DNA from: CAZEJK01 sp964512045
Lineage (GTDB): Bacteria; Acidobacteriota; Thermoanaerobaculia; Thermoanaerobaculales; Sulfomarinibacteraceae
Assembly (NCBI GenBank): GCA_964512045.1
Contig: CAZEJK010000046.1
Span: 1 to 28,517 of the forward strand
Length of the DNA: 28,517 nt
Direction of reading: 5' to 3'
In this document: piece after piece, positions 8,760 through 15,114 of the stretch
Position numbering within the stretch: the first letter of the stretch is position 1
How the letters are laid out: each line of letters begins with the position of its first letter
The notes under the pieces: model-generated
The model's database searches: none
Told to the model about the DNA's origin: nothing
Seen by the model: only the letters and a program-made list of their open reading frames with translations
Program-made: the position numbers and the translations under genes

Positions 8760-9437
8760 TCACACCTCGGTGGGACAGAAGACCTTCATGATCCGCCGGA
8801 TAAACTGACGGGTCTCGCGGTAGGGCGGGACGCCTCCCGCCCGCTCGACCGTCGCCGCTCCGGCGTTGTACGCAGCAAGAGCGAGCCGCAGGTCCCCGAA
8901 ACGGTCCAGAAGACGGCGGAGGTGGGTGGCGCCGCCACGGAGGTTCTCCTGTGGGTCCCACGGATCGGTGACGTCATGCTCCTGGATCGCCACCGGCATG
9001 AGCTGGGTCAGACCACGCGCTCCGGCACGTGAGATCGCGCGATGGTTGAAGCCACTCTCGGCCTGGACGAGCGCCGCGAGGAGCCAGGGGTGCAGGTCGG
9101 CGGCCCGCGCCGCCTCCTCGATCTCCTGGCGGAATGGGATCCCGTCAGGTAGCGGGTCGGCGGCCCATGAGGTCGCGCACGACACGAGCGTCGGCACCTC
9201 GTGAGTGACGTCAGCAGGCGGGACCTCGTCGCGCACGACCCGATCGAGCCGTGTCGCGGGCACGTGCAGCTCGCCGCCTCCAGGGAGCGTGAGGATAATC
9301 GTGTCGTCGGAGAGGACCGCATCGGTGACCTTCAGAATGCGCCCGTCGACGAACACAGCAAGATCGGCCCAGGAGCTTTCAGTCGGGCCGAGGATGCAGC
9401 ACGACGCCACAAGCAGAGTGCAGAGCACGCGGTGCAC
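8760..9437 (-). CDS. Lytic transglycosylase, SLT domain, secreted
   Basis: A 225-residue exported murein hydrolase that cleaves the MurNAc-GlcNAc bond of peptidoglycan to form 1,6-anhydro ends. Residues 1-24 form a signal peptide (VLCTLLVASCCILG, cleavage near SSWA). Residues 25-70 are a small beta domain (VFVDGRILKVTDAVL and LTLPGGGELHVP). The SLT domain occupies about 105-220: AESGF with catalytic Glu127, then RGLTQLMP and ALAAYNAGA, the family hallmarks. The chosen start is GTG at 9437; the frame runs on upstream but with no signal peptide and no coding character. There is no good Shine-Dalgarno, and TACAAT ends 6 bp before the GTG, so the message may be nearly leaderless (inference). The LVIVD gene lies 148 bp upstream. 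Confidence 0.85.
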   Translation of the reverse strand: MHRVLCTLLVASCCILGPTESSWADLAVFVDGRILKVTDAVLSDDTIILTLPGGGELHVPATRLDRVVRDEVPPADVTHEVPTLVSCATSWAADPLPDGIPFRQEIEEAARAADLHPWLLAALVQAESGFNHRAISRAGARGLTQLMPVAIQEHDVTDPWDPQENLRGGATHLRRLLDRFGDLRLALAAYNAGAATVERAGGVPPYRETRQFIRRIMKVFCPTEV

Positions 9438-9585
9438 CTGAGTATTGTACGGGAGCGGGATCCAATCGTGCTTCGGGGAGCGGGTGAGACAGTAACGACG
9501 ACGCAACGGCCCGGACCCGGAGCTGGCCCCAGCGCCGGACCAGACCCCGGCCACCCGGAGGCCGGCTCGCCGTCGCGTTGGAGGC

Positions 9586-10689
9586 TCACTTCTGAGCAGT
9601 CTGCGGTCCCGATGTCCCCGCGCCTGAGCCGGCGTTACCCTCCACCAGGTGGAGGCTTGAGCTGGCGGCAGTCTCGGACGCTCGCCGTGTCTGCATCGGA
9701 TTCCGGCACGCCGTGCGGTCGAACACCAGGAAGCCGGAAGCGCTGCCGGTGACAAACACGTGGTTGTTGCTGACCGCGATTCCCGTGATGTCCGACTCGA
9801 CCGGGAGCTCGAAGGAGTCGACGAGCTTCGGCTGTCGGGGCGCGGAGATATCGAACAGCCAGAGGTGGTCGTCGCCCACCATGAGCGTGTCCTCGTCCAC
9901 GGCGAGCACCTGGCGCTGCTGTGCCGTGTCCGAGGTGCGGACCGCTCCGAGGAGCTTTGGGGTTCGCGGATCCGTGAGATCCACCATATAGATGCCGTCG
10001 CTGCCGCCCGCGACGTAGACGATCTCGTTGGAGGTGACAAGATCAGAGGCTCGGCGCAGCTCGGGTAGGAAGGCAACCTCGCGAGGCCTTTCGGGGCGCG
10101 AGACGTCGACGACGCGGAGGCCGCCGGTGAGATCGCCGAGTATCGCGTGGTCTCGGGTGTATGCCACGCCGTAGGTGAACCCGGGTGTGTCCAGCGTGCT
10201 CATTCGGCGCGGCGTAGCGGGGTTCGAAAGATCCAAGATGGTGAGGCCGGCGGAGAAGTTCGCTACGTAGGCGCGGTCGCCGACGACACTGACCGACTGC
10301 GCGGCGGGTGGCGTGACATGTTGACCCCGCTGGACGGGTGCAGCGGGGTCGGAAACGTCGAAGACGTAGGTTGCGAAGTCGTTCTCGGTCAGCACGAGGT
10401 ACTTCCCATCGATGCTGACATCGATCGGATGCCCCGAGGTTCGGATGGATCCGACCTCCTCAGGCGCCTCCGGAACGCTGATGTCAAACACCCGGAGCCG
10501 GCGTTCGGCATCTGCCACGAAGAGGTGATCGGAGTATGTCACAGCCGACATGAATGGCGCTCGTTCGATGGAGCCGCCGACGAACTCGAGGCATGTCTGT
10601 GCATCCACCGGTAGGGGAGACCAGAGGACGGCGTTGACGGCGAGAACGGTCACGACACAGAGAGCTCGTTGGATCGCGAAACGGGTCAT
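9586..10689 (-). CDS. LVIVD-repeat beta-propeller protein, exported
   Basis: A 367-residue protein with a signal peptide (about residues 1-30, ending in PVDAQT) followed by seven or so repeats of 40-45 residues, each carrying variants of LRVFDISVPEAPEEVGS, TYVFDVSDPAAPVQRG, LTILDLSNPATPRRM, LRVVDVSRPERPREV and IYMVDLTDPRTPKLL. This D-x-S-x-P-x-x-P pattern defines LVIVD repeats, which form an extracytoplasmic beta-propeller. No catalytic motif is visible; a binding or scaffolding role is the usual inference. The last 40 residues are low-complexity Ser/Ala/Gly. The start ATG has GGGAGA seven bases upstream and an extended -10 about 58 bp upstream. The lytic transglycosylase follows on the same strand. 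Confidence 0.85.
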   Translation of the reverse strand: MTRFAIQRALCVVTVLAVNAVLWSPLPVDAQTCLEFVGGSIERAPFMSAVTYSDHLFVADAERRLRVFDISVPEAPEEVGSIRTSGHPIDVSIDGKYLVLTENDFATYVFDVSDPAAPVQRGQHVTPPAAQSVSVVGDRAYVANFSAGLTILDLSNPATPRRMSTLDTPGFTYGVAYTRDHAILGDLTGGLRVVDVSRPERPREVAFLPELRRASDLVTSNEIVYVAGGSDGIYMVDLTDPRTPKLLGAVRTSDTAQQRQVLAVDEDTLMVGDDHLWLFDISAPRQPKLVDSFELPVESDITGIAVSNNHVFVTGSASGFLVFDRTACRNPMQTRRASETAASSSLHLVEGNAGSGAGTSGPQTAQK

Positions 10690-10746
10690 CTTGATCTCCC
10701 TCAGAGCCAGCGCGGTTGGGCTCCAGGGAGAAGAGTGGGCGGGCCG

Positions 10747-10755
10747 AGTGTATCA
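10747..10755 (-). promoter_or_regulatory. Extended -10 promoter candidate for the LVIVD gene
   Basis: The minus strand reads TGATACACT, an extended -10 with the same TACACT hexamer seen before the lipoprotein gene. The predicted start near 10740 gives a 50-nt leader. No good -35 was found. Confidence 0.35.
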
Positions 10756-10797
10756 AGCGTGCAGCGCGGATGAAGAGGGGGTAAGCGGTCGACTCGC

Positions 10798-11493
10798 TCA
10801 GCCACCACGCGGACCGAACACGGCCGTACCGACCCGGATCATGGTGGCGCCCTCCTCGATGGCGATGCGCCACGAGTCGGTCATGCCCATGGAGAGGGTG
10901 GTCAGCTGGGCGCGCGACAGGTCGAGCCGCTGCAGCCGTTCGTACAGCTGACGGGTCCTTCGAAACAGCGGTCGGTAGTCCGCCGGGTCGTCGAGAAGCG
11001 GACCCATGGTCATGATGCCGTCCATACGCAGACGGTCGAGCTGGTCGATGGAGCGGACGACGGACTCCGTGGCCGACTCCAGCGACTCGGCGGCCTCCGC
11101 AGCGCTGAGGCCTGCCTTGGCGTCCTCATCGGCGATGTTGATCTCCAGGTAGACTGGTACGACGTCGCGACCGGCGTTCTCTGCACGCCGTTGGATCGCT
11201 TCGGCCCGTCGCACGGAGTCGACGGTCTGAATGACGTCGAAGAGACGCAGTGCCTTGTTGATCTTGTTGGTCTGGAGCGGGCCGATCATGTGCCAGCGAA
11301 CGCTGTCGGCGATGTCGGCGAGCGCCTCGCGAGCGGCCTCGGCCTCTTGAACGTAGTTGTGCCCGATGTCGCTCGCGCCGACGTCGATCGCTGCTCTCAC
11401 CTCATCGGGAGCTCGGGTCTTGGCTGCGAGCACGATGGTGACGTGTTCCGGGACCTGACGCCTCAGCTCTGTGTACCGTTGACCGATCGACAT
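10798..11493 (-). CDS. yggS: YggS/PLPBP-family pyridoxal phosphate homeostasis protein
   Basis: A 231-residue single-domain fold type III PLP protein that buffers pyridoxal phosphate and affects amino- and keto-acid balance; no enzymatic activity is established for the family. Lys25 in VLAAKTRAPDEV is the PLP lysine. Other family blocks are GHNYVQEA (usually GENxVQE), WHMIGPLQTNKI, MDGIMTMGPL and LSMGMTDSWRIAIEEG followed by MIRVGTAVFG. The GHN in place of the common GEN is a mild divergence. The ATG has a strong GGGGAGG seven bases upstream. It lies 44 bp downstream of ablB on the same strand and may be read from the ablAB transcript, which would be apt because AblA is PLP-dependent; that link is inference. 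Confidence 0.92.
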   Translation of the reverse strand: MSIGQRYTELRRQVPEHVTIVLAAKTRAPDEVRAAIDVGASDIGHNYVQEAEAAREALADIADSVRWHMIGPLQTNKINKALRLFDVIQTVDSVRRAEAIQRRAENAGRDVVPVYLEINIADEDAKAGLSAAEAAESLESATESVVRSIDQLDRLRMDGIMTMGPLLDDPADYRPLFRRTRQLYERLQRLDLSRAQLTTLSMGMTDSWRIAIEEGATMIRVGTAVFGPRGG

Positions 11494-11537
11494 CTCAACG
11501 CCTCCCCGGGCATCCTACCCGGTTCACGAGCCGAGCC

Positions 11538-12422
11538 CTAGCCCACGGCTGCCGCCTCGATCTGCTTGCACCACACGTGCATGTCCTCGAACTCGCCGGA
11601 GATGTGGCAGTTGTTGACCAGTGTGCCGGTGAAGCGGTACCCCTGAGAGCGGAACACCCGGTTCATTCCGAACGACCGGGCGCGCGCGATCGTGTACAGG
11701 TTGGTGATGGCCCGCTCGGCCATGTCGGCTTCGAGGTCGGCGAGGAGGCGTTGCGCGAGCCCGAGCCCTCGCTGGCTGGGGAGGGTGGCAAAGTCCGTCA
11801 TCTCGGCGTTGGCGAGCTCGGGTGCGGTCTCGGCGGAGGCGGCTGCCACCAGCGCGTCGTTCCCGTCGAACACCAGTCGGTACACGATGTGGGTCTCCAT
11901 CGTCGCCCGCAGATAGTCCGGATCGTGAATCGGGTAGGGATAGCTGGCAAATACCGCCTGGTAGAGCTCGGCGAGCTGCTCTGCATCGGCGCCGTTGGCG
12001 GTGCGGGTGGCGTAGGACGACGGCAGAGAGCGGGGAGGACGTTCCTCGGTCTCCTGGACGGCGGCGAGATCGTGCTCCTCCTCCTCGAGATGCGGCCTGA
12101 CACGTCGCTCCTCGTCGACGAACGCCGCCATGACAGCGGCGTCCTCTCCGTTGTAGTAACCCTCGATGGTGGCCTCGCGCTCCATGCCGCCGACCGCCAG
12201 AGCGTCGGCATCGCTGGCGCGTGCCTTGAAGAACACCTTGCCGAACCCCCGCGCCCTGGCCTCCTCGATCAGGTGTCCGGCCAGGTTCCCGAGCCGTGGT
12301 CCGCTGTAGTCGGTGACCTGAATCCGACGGTTGGAGGTGGACAGCAGAAGCTCTGCGCTGTAGCCGTCGCCGTCCAGGTGGTGTGCGACCTCGCCCGGCT
12401 GGTACTCGGCGAGCTCGATCAC
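11538..12422 (-). CDS. ablB: Beta-lysine N-epsilon-acetyltransferase AblB
   Basis: A 294-residue GNAT-family enzyme that acetylates beta-lysine to N-epsilon-acetyl-beta-lysine, a compatible solute. The N-terminal ~110 residues (with QVTDYSGPRLGNLAGHLIEE and YYNGEDAAVMAAFVDEE) match the AblB-specific region; the GNAT core is about 150-290, with the acetyl-CoA loop QRGLGLAQRLLADLE near residue 225 and the C-terminal GYRFTGTLVNNCHISG block. A very acidic linker (HLEEEEHDLAAVQETEE) separates them. The start is a GTG overlapping the ablA stop codon by 4 bp (GTGA), typical of a coupled ablA-ablB pair. The pairing is what makes the name secure. Confidence 0.92.
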   Translation of the reverse strand: MIELAEYQPGEVAHHLDGDGYSAELLLSTSNRRIQVTDYSGPRLGNLAGHLIEEARARGFGKVFFKARASDADALAVGGMEREATIEGYYNGEDAAVMAAFVDEERRVRPHLEEEEHDLAAVQETEERPPRSLPSSYATRTANGADAEQLAELYQAVFASYPYPIHDPDYLRATMETHIVYRLVFDGNDALVAAASAETAPELANAEMTDFATLPSQRGLGLAQRLLADLEADMAERAITNLYTIARARSFGMNRVFRSQGYRFTGTLVNNCHISGEFEDMHVWCKQIEAAAVG

Positions 12423-13783
12423 GACTCGTCTCCTGAGGCCAGCGGCTGCTCGTCCTCGGTATGGGCGACGTCGCCCGAGTAGCTGACCTCGTTCGGGACC
12501 AGGGCGATCCGCTCCGGGTTCTCGTCGAACAGCCCGGCAACCCCGACCATCTCATCCCCGGCGCGAGCCGCCTCGCGGCAGTACCGGCATGGTCGACCCT
12601 CGGTACACATGCCCTGATAATCGCGCGGCTCCTCATACGCCACGATGCGCCCTTCGAAGTTACGGAGGATCACCTTGTGCTCGTGCTGCGAAACGAAGTA
12701 GATCGGCATGACCGGGATCTTTCCTCCGCCCGATGGCGCATCGACGACGAACGTCGGAACGGCCAGCCCCGAGATGTGCCCGCGCAGACTTTCCATGATC
12801 TCGATGCCCTTGGCCACGGTGGTTCGGAAGTGTGACAGCCCGTGTGCCAGATCGCACTGGTAGATGTAGTACGGCCGGACGCGGTTGGCAGTGAGCTTGT
12901 ACACGAGCCGTTTGATCAACGTGGGACAGTCATTCACGCCACGCAGGAGCACGCTCTGGTTGCCGAGTGGAATTCCGGCGTCCGCCAGTCGTGCGAGCGC
13001 GGCCTCTGACTCGGGTGTGAACTCCTGGGGCACGTTGAAGTGGGTGTTGAGGTAGACGGGGTGGTAGCGCCGGATCATGTCGACGAGCTCGGGAGTGATC
13101 CGTTGCGGCATCACGACGGGTGTTCGCGAACCGATGCGGATGATCTCGACGCTCGGCGCCTCGCTCCTGATCCGTCGCAGAAGGTGCTCGATCTTGTTGT
13201 CAGACAGCAGCAGCGCATCGCCGCCGGAGATCAGGACGTCGCGGACCTCGGGGTGCTCTTTCAGATACGCGATTCCCTGGTCGATCGTATGGTCGGACAA
13301 AGGGATGAGCTGGTCCTCGCCGACCTTTCGCTTGCGCGTGCAGTGGCGGCAGAACATCGAGCACTCGTGGACGACGACCCACAGGACACGGTCCGGGTAG
13401 CGGTGGGTCATCCCCGGCGCCACGCAGTCGCCTTCCTCGTTCAGCGGATCCTCGAACTCGAACGCGGAGCGTGCGGTCTCATCACCGCTCGGAACGGCCT
13501 GCCGCCGGATCGGGCACTCGTGGTCGTCCGGGTCGATCAGCGACGCATAGTACGGTGGGATCGCGAACCGGAAGTGCTCCAGGGCTGCGTCAATGGCGCG
13601 GTGATCGCCGATGCCGAGCGGCAGGAGCTCCGCCAGCTCGGACGCTGACGTGATCCGGTTTTGCATCTGCCAGTGCCAGTCTCGCCACTGCTCCATCGGC
13701 ACGTCGCGCCAGATGGAACGCTCCTTGTACGCGAGCTGGATGCTCGACACCGGGGCGGAGTCAGAGTGAGTGTGTTCAGACAT
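12419..13783 (-). CDS. ablA: Lysine 2,3-aminomutase AblA/KamA, radical SAM
   Basis: A 454-residue radical SAM, PLP-dependent enzyme converting L-lysine to L-beta-lysine, here the first step to N-epsilon-acetyl-beta-lysine. The CSMFCRHCTRKRKVG motif places the 4Fe-4S ligands at Cys141, Cys145 and Cys148. The PLP lysine is Lys355 in VDAPSGGGKIPV. Candidate structural zinc ligands are Cys286 (GVNDC) and a C-terminal cluster CTEGRPCRYC (Cys393, 399, 402), with spacing wider than the CxCxxC I recall for the clostridial enzyme. Length fits KAM rather than the shorter EpmB. The ATG has GAAGGGAA upstream. Osmotic induction is likely from the pathway, and the long structured leader upstream is a possible control point. 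Confidence 0.94.
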   Translation of the reverse strand: MSEHTHSDSAPVSSIQLAYKERSIWRDVPMEQWRDWHWQMQNRITSASELAELLPLGIGDHRAIDAALEHFRFAIPPYYASLIDPDDHECPIRRQAVPSGDETARSAFEFEDPLNEEGDCVAPGMTHRYPDRVLWVVVHECSMFCRHCTRKRKVGEDQLIPLSDHTIDQGIAYLKEHPEVRDVLISGGDALLLSDNKIEHLLRRIRSEAPSVEIIRIGSRTPVVMPQRITPELVDMIRRYHPVYLNTHFNVPQEFTPESEAALARLADAGIPLGNQSVLLRGVNDCPTLIKRLVYKLTANRVRPYYIYQCDLAHGLSHFRTTVAKGIEIMESLRGHISGLAVPTFVVDAPSGGGKIPVMPIYFVSQHEHKVILRNFEGRIVAYEEPRDYQGMCTEGRPCRYCREAARAGDEMVGVAGLFDENPERIALVPNEVSYSGDVAHTEDEQPLASGDES

Positions 13784-14050
13784 GTGGGCTTCCCTTCGCT
13801 GAGTGGAGAGTCCCTCGGGCCGTCACCGAGCCCGCGCGGTCAATGAGCCCGGCGGTGTGAGCACCGCCGAGGCGACCGTGCGCATGGACGCGAGCTGTGG
13901 CGTTCGAACAGGCCCGTCGTTGAAAGTGAGTGATGGAGAGTGTCCGTCATGAGCCACAGTTGTCAGGTGCGCGTGACCGGCTGCTCAAGGTGACACGGCC
14001 CGGTGTCCGGGCTGCTGTACTGGCTGGCTTTCGCACCCAACTCCTTTGCG
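13784..14050 (-). promoter_or_regulatory. Long structured 5' leader of ablA, possible cis-regulatory RNA
   Basis: The 353-bp gap 13784-14136 contains no credible gene. From the predicted start near 14050 the ablA leader is about 267 nt. Visible pairings on the RNA strand: AGTTG plus GGTGCG (14042-14032) with CGCACC and CAACT (13971-13958), a TGA bulge between; a GCCCGG-ACA-CCGGGC hairpin (14012-13998) that competes with GACAC/GTGTC; a long-range helix CTGTGGC (13959-13953) with GCCACAG (13901-13895); an 8-bp hairpin CGGCGGTG/CACCGCCG (13869-13850); and CTCGG/CCGAG just before the ribosome site. No T-tract follows the hairpins, so translational control would be more likely than termination. 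I could not assign a known riboswitch class. Confidence 0.4.
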
Positions 14051-14056
14051 TACGAA

Positions 14057-14085
14057 AGAGTAGCGAATGTGGCCGAAAAAGTCAA
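14057..14085 (-). promoter_or_regulatory. Sigma70-type promoter for ablAB
   Basis: On the minus strand TTGACT (14085-14080) and TACTCT (14062-14057) are separated by exactly 17 bp, embedded in a locally A+T-richer stretch of an otherwise G+C-rich region. Five of six bases match the -35 consensus. The predicted start near 14050 is about 267 nt before the ablA ATG. This is the best housekeeping promoter in the window. Confidence 0.6.
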
Positions 14086-14136
14086 CCGGATGCAGGCGCG
14101 GGCGCCATGATGTGGTGGAACGAAGTGCTCGAGTTA

Positions 14137-14634
14137 CTACATGTTGTGTGAACGGGTACGGACCTTCCAGAGCGCCTCTGCGGAGCAGACCTGGTCGCCT
14201 GCGGTGTCGGTGACCTGGATAGAGACGGTCACCTCACGGTCGTTGTCGGCGCTCTGAGCTCCGTTCTTCAGGTCCGGTACCGTGCAGGAACCAACCGCAG
14301 TGAGCCAGCCACGGCCCTTCTTGTGAAATTGGATCTTCATCGAGGTCACGATCGCCCGGGCGTCGTCCGGAACCCAGGACATCATGGCCAGGCCGCTGGC
14401 GCCTTCTGCCAGGGTGAACAGAGCGCCGGCGTGCACCGACTTGAGGTGCTGCCGTACCCTGCGACGTTCACGCATTCTGATTGTGGAGCGTCCGGGCTTC
14501 AGGTCCGTGACCAGAGGACGTACGGTGCCCGTGAACGGAGCCGCCCAACAGATCACTCGGGAAAAGACTTTCTGACCAAGAGGCAGGCGCTGGCAGCGGT
14601 TCCAGAGACTCATCAGTCGGTTCGGTGACGTCAT
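14137..14634 (-). CDS. DUF4442 hotdog-fold protein (thioesterase-like)
   Basis: A 165-residue single-domain protein of the DUF4442/YiiD C-terminal hotdog type, probably an acyl-CoA thioesterase-like enzyme of unknown substrate. Visible family features: TGTVRPLVTDLKPGRSTIRM, then RRVRQHLKSVHAGALFTLAE, where the central helix carries the HAGALFTLAE motif, and SMKIQFHKKGRGWLTAVG. The hotdog catalytic region around VHAGALF is intact. The ATG at 14634 is preceded by GGGAGGT at an ideal distance; longer upstream extensions of the frame are proline/arginine-rich and not hotdog-like. Transcription is divergent from trmO with only 60 bp between starts, and a TGACGTCA palindrome overlaps the start codon. 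Confidence 0.8.
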   Translation of the reverse strand: MTSPNRLMSLWNRCQRLPLGQKVFSRVICWAAPFTGTVRPLVTDLKPGRSTIRMRERRRVRQHLKSVHAGALFTLAEGASGLAMMSWVPDDARAIVTSMKIQFHKKGRGWLTAVGSCTVPDLKNGAQSADNDREVTVSIQVTDTAGDQVCSAEALWKVRTRSHNM

Positions 14635-14684
14635 CGGACCTCCCGGGTCTGGGTATGGGTGGCGTGCGTCGGCAGTTGACGTCA
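14626..14684. repeat. Pair of TGACGTCA palindromes in a divergent promoter region
   Basis: TGACGTCA occurs at 14626-14633, overlapping the DUF4442 start codon, and at 14677-14684, overlapping its predicted transcription start. Both are followed by TC, giving a 10-base match, and centres are 51 bp apart, close to five helical turns. A dimeric regulator is one explanation. The same 8-mer also occurs inside genes near 8970, 9205 and 18028, which lowers its weight. Confidence 0.3.
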
Positions 14685-14712
14685 TCATACAGCGATGGAG
14701 TATGTCTTGAAA
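14684..14712 (-). promoter_or_regulatory. Promoter candidate for the DUF4442 gene
   Basis: On the minus strand TATGAT (14689-14684, five of six matches) follows a weak TTTCAA (14712-14707) at 17 bp. The start near 14677 would give a 42-nt leader carrying GGGAGGT. The element lies over the first codons of trmO, so divergent expression of the two genes may interfere. Confidence 0.35.
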
Positions 14713-15114
14713 GCGATCGGCGAGGTTCGGACGGCGCACGAGGGCTCGATGCCACGACACTGGTCGTGCTCGGAGGTGGCCGGGCGGATCGTGCTCGACC
14801 CAGCGTATGCGCGGTGCCTTCACGGAATCTCCGTGGGGGAGCGTGTGATCGTCCTGTTCGTGTTCGACCGCAGTCCACCGTTCTCAGCTCAGCACGAGCT
14901 GCAGACGCCACCGCACCGGTCGGAGCCCAGGGGTGTGTTTGCCACCTGCTCCCCCGTTCGACCGAACCCGATTGGTCTGTCGGTCCTGGAGGTGACGGCC
15001 ATCGCAGGGGCGACGGTTTCGGTTGTGGGGTTGGACATGCTCGACCGCACACCCGTGTTGGACATCAAGCCGTGGGTGAGCGGTCCGGATCGAGATGCTG
15101 CAGGGCTGAGCTGA
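14695..15114 (+). CDS. trmO: TrmO: tRNA t6A37 N6-methyltransferase, short form
   Basis: A 139-residue SAM-dependent enzyme of the TrmO (YaeB/TsaA) family, which methylates N6 of threonylcarbamoyl-adenosine at position 37 of tRNA-Thr. The N-terminal strand VLKAIGEVRTAHE and the signature GVFATCSPVRPNPIGLS (residues 80-96) are diagnostic; LDIKPWVSGPD closes the beta-barrel. The usual Arg in GVFATRSP is Cys85 here. At 139 residues it lacks the C-terminal extension of the roughly 235-residue E. coli protein and resembles short versions. The ATG at 14695 has no good Shine-Dalgarno. The 3' 50 bp overlap the opposite-strand gene, and the conserved KPW region lies in that overlap. Confidence 0.88.
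   Translation: MEYVLKAIGEVRTAHEGSMPRHWSCSEVAGRIVLDPAYARCLHGISVGERVIVLFVFDRSPPFSAQHELQTPPHRSEPRGVFATCSPVRPNPIGLSVLEVTAIAGATVSVVGLDMLDRTPVLDIKPWVSGPDRDAAGLS

Noticed and set aside
9438..10076. N-terminal extension of the lytic transglycosylase frame
   Set aside because: The extension overlaps the LVIVD gene in another frame, is Arg/Ser-rich, and would bury the signal peptide.
13890..13915. TTCGAAC resembling a tRNA T-loop
   Set aside because: The flanking five-base arms are not complementary and no anticodon or acceptor stem is present.
13960..14045. Lysine riboswitch upstream of ablA
   Set aside because: Only GGTGCGA and AGTA-like fragments match; the remaining conserved core and five-helix junction are not recognisable.
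13930..14151. Possible small plus-strand gene in the ablA leader region
   Set aside because: No ribosome site, atypical composition, overlaps the DUF4442 stop, and the region is better explained as promoter plus leader.
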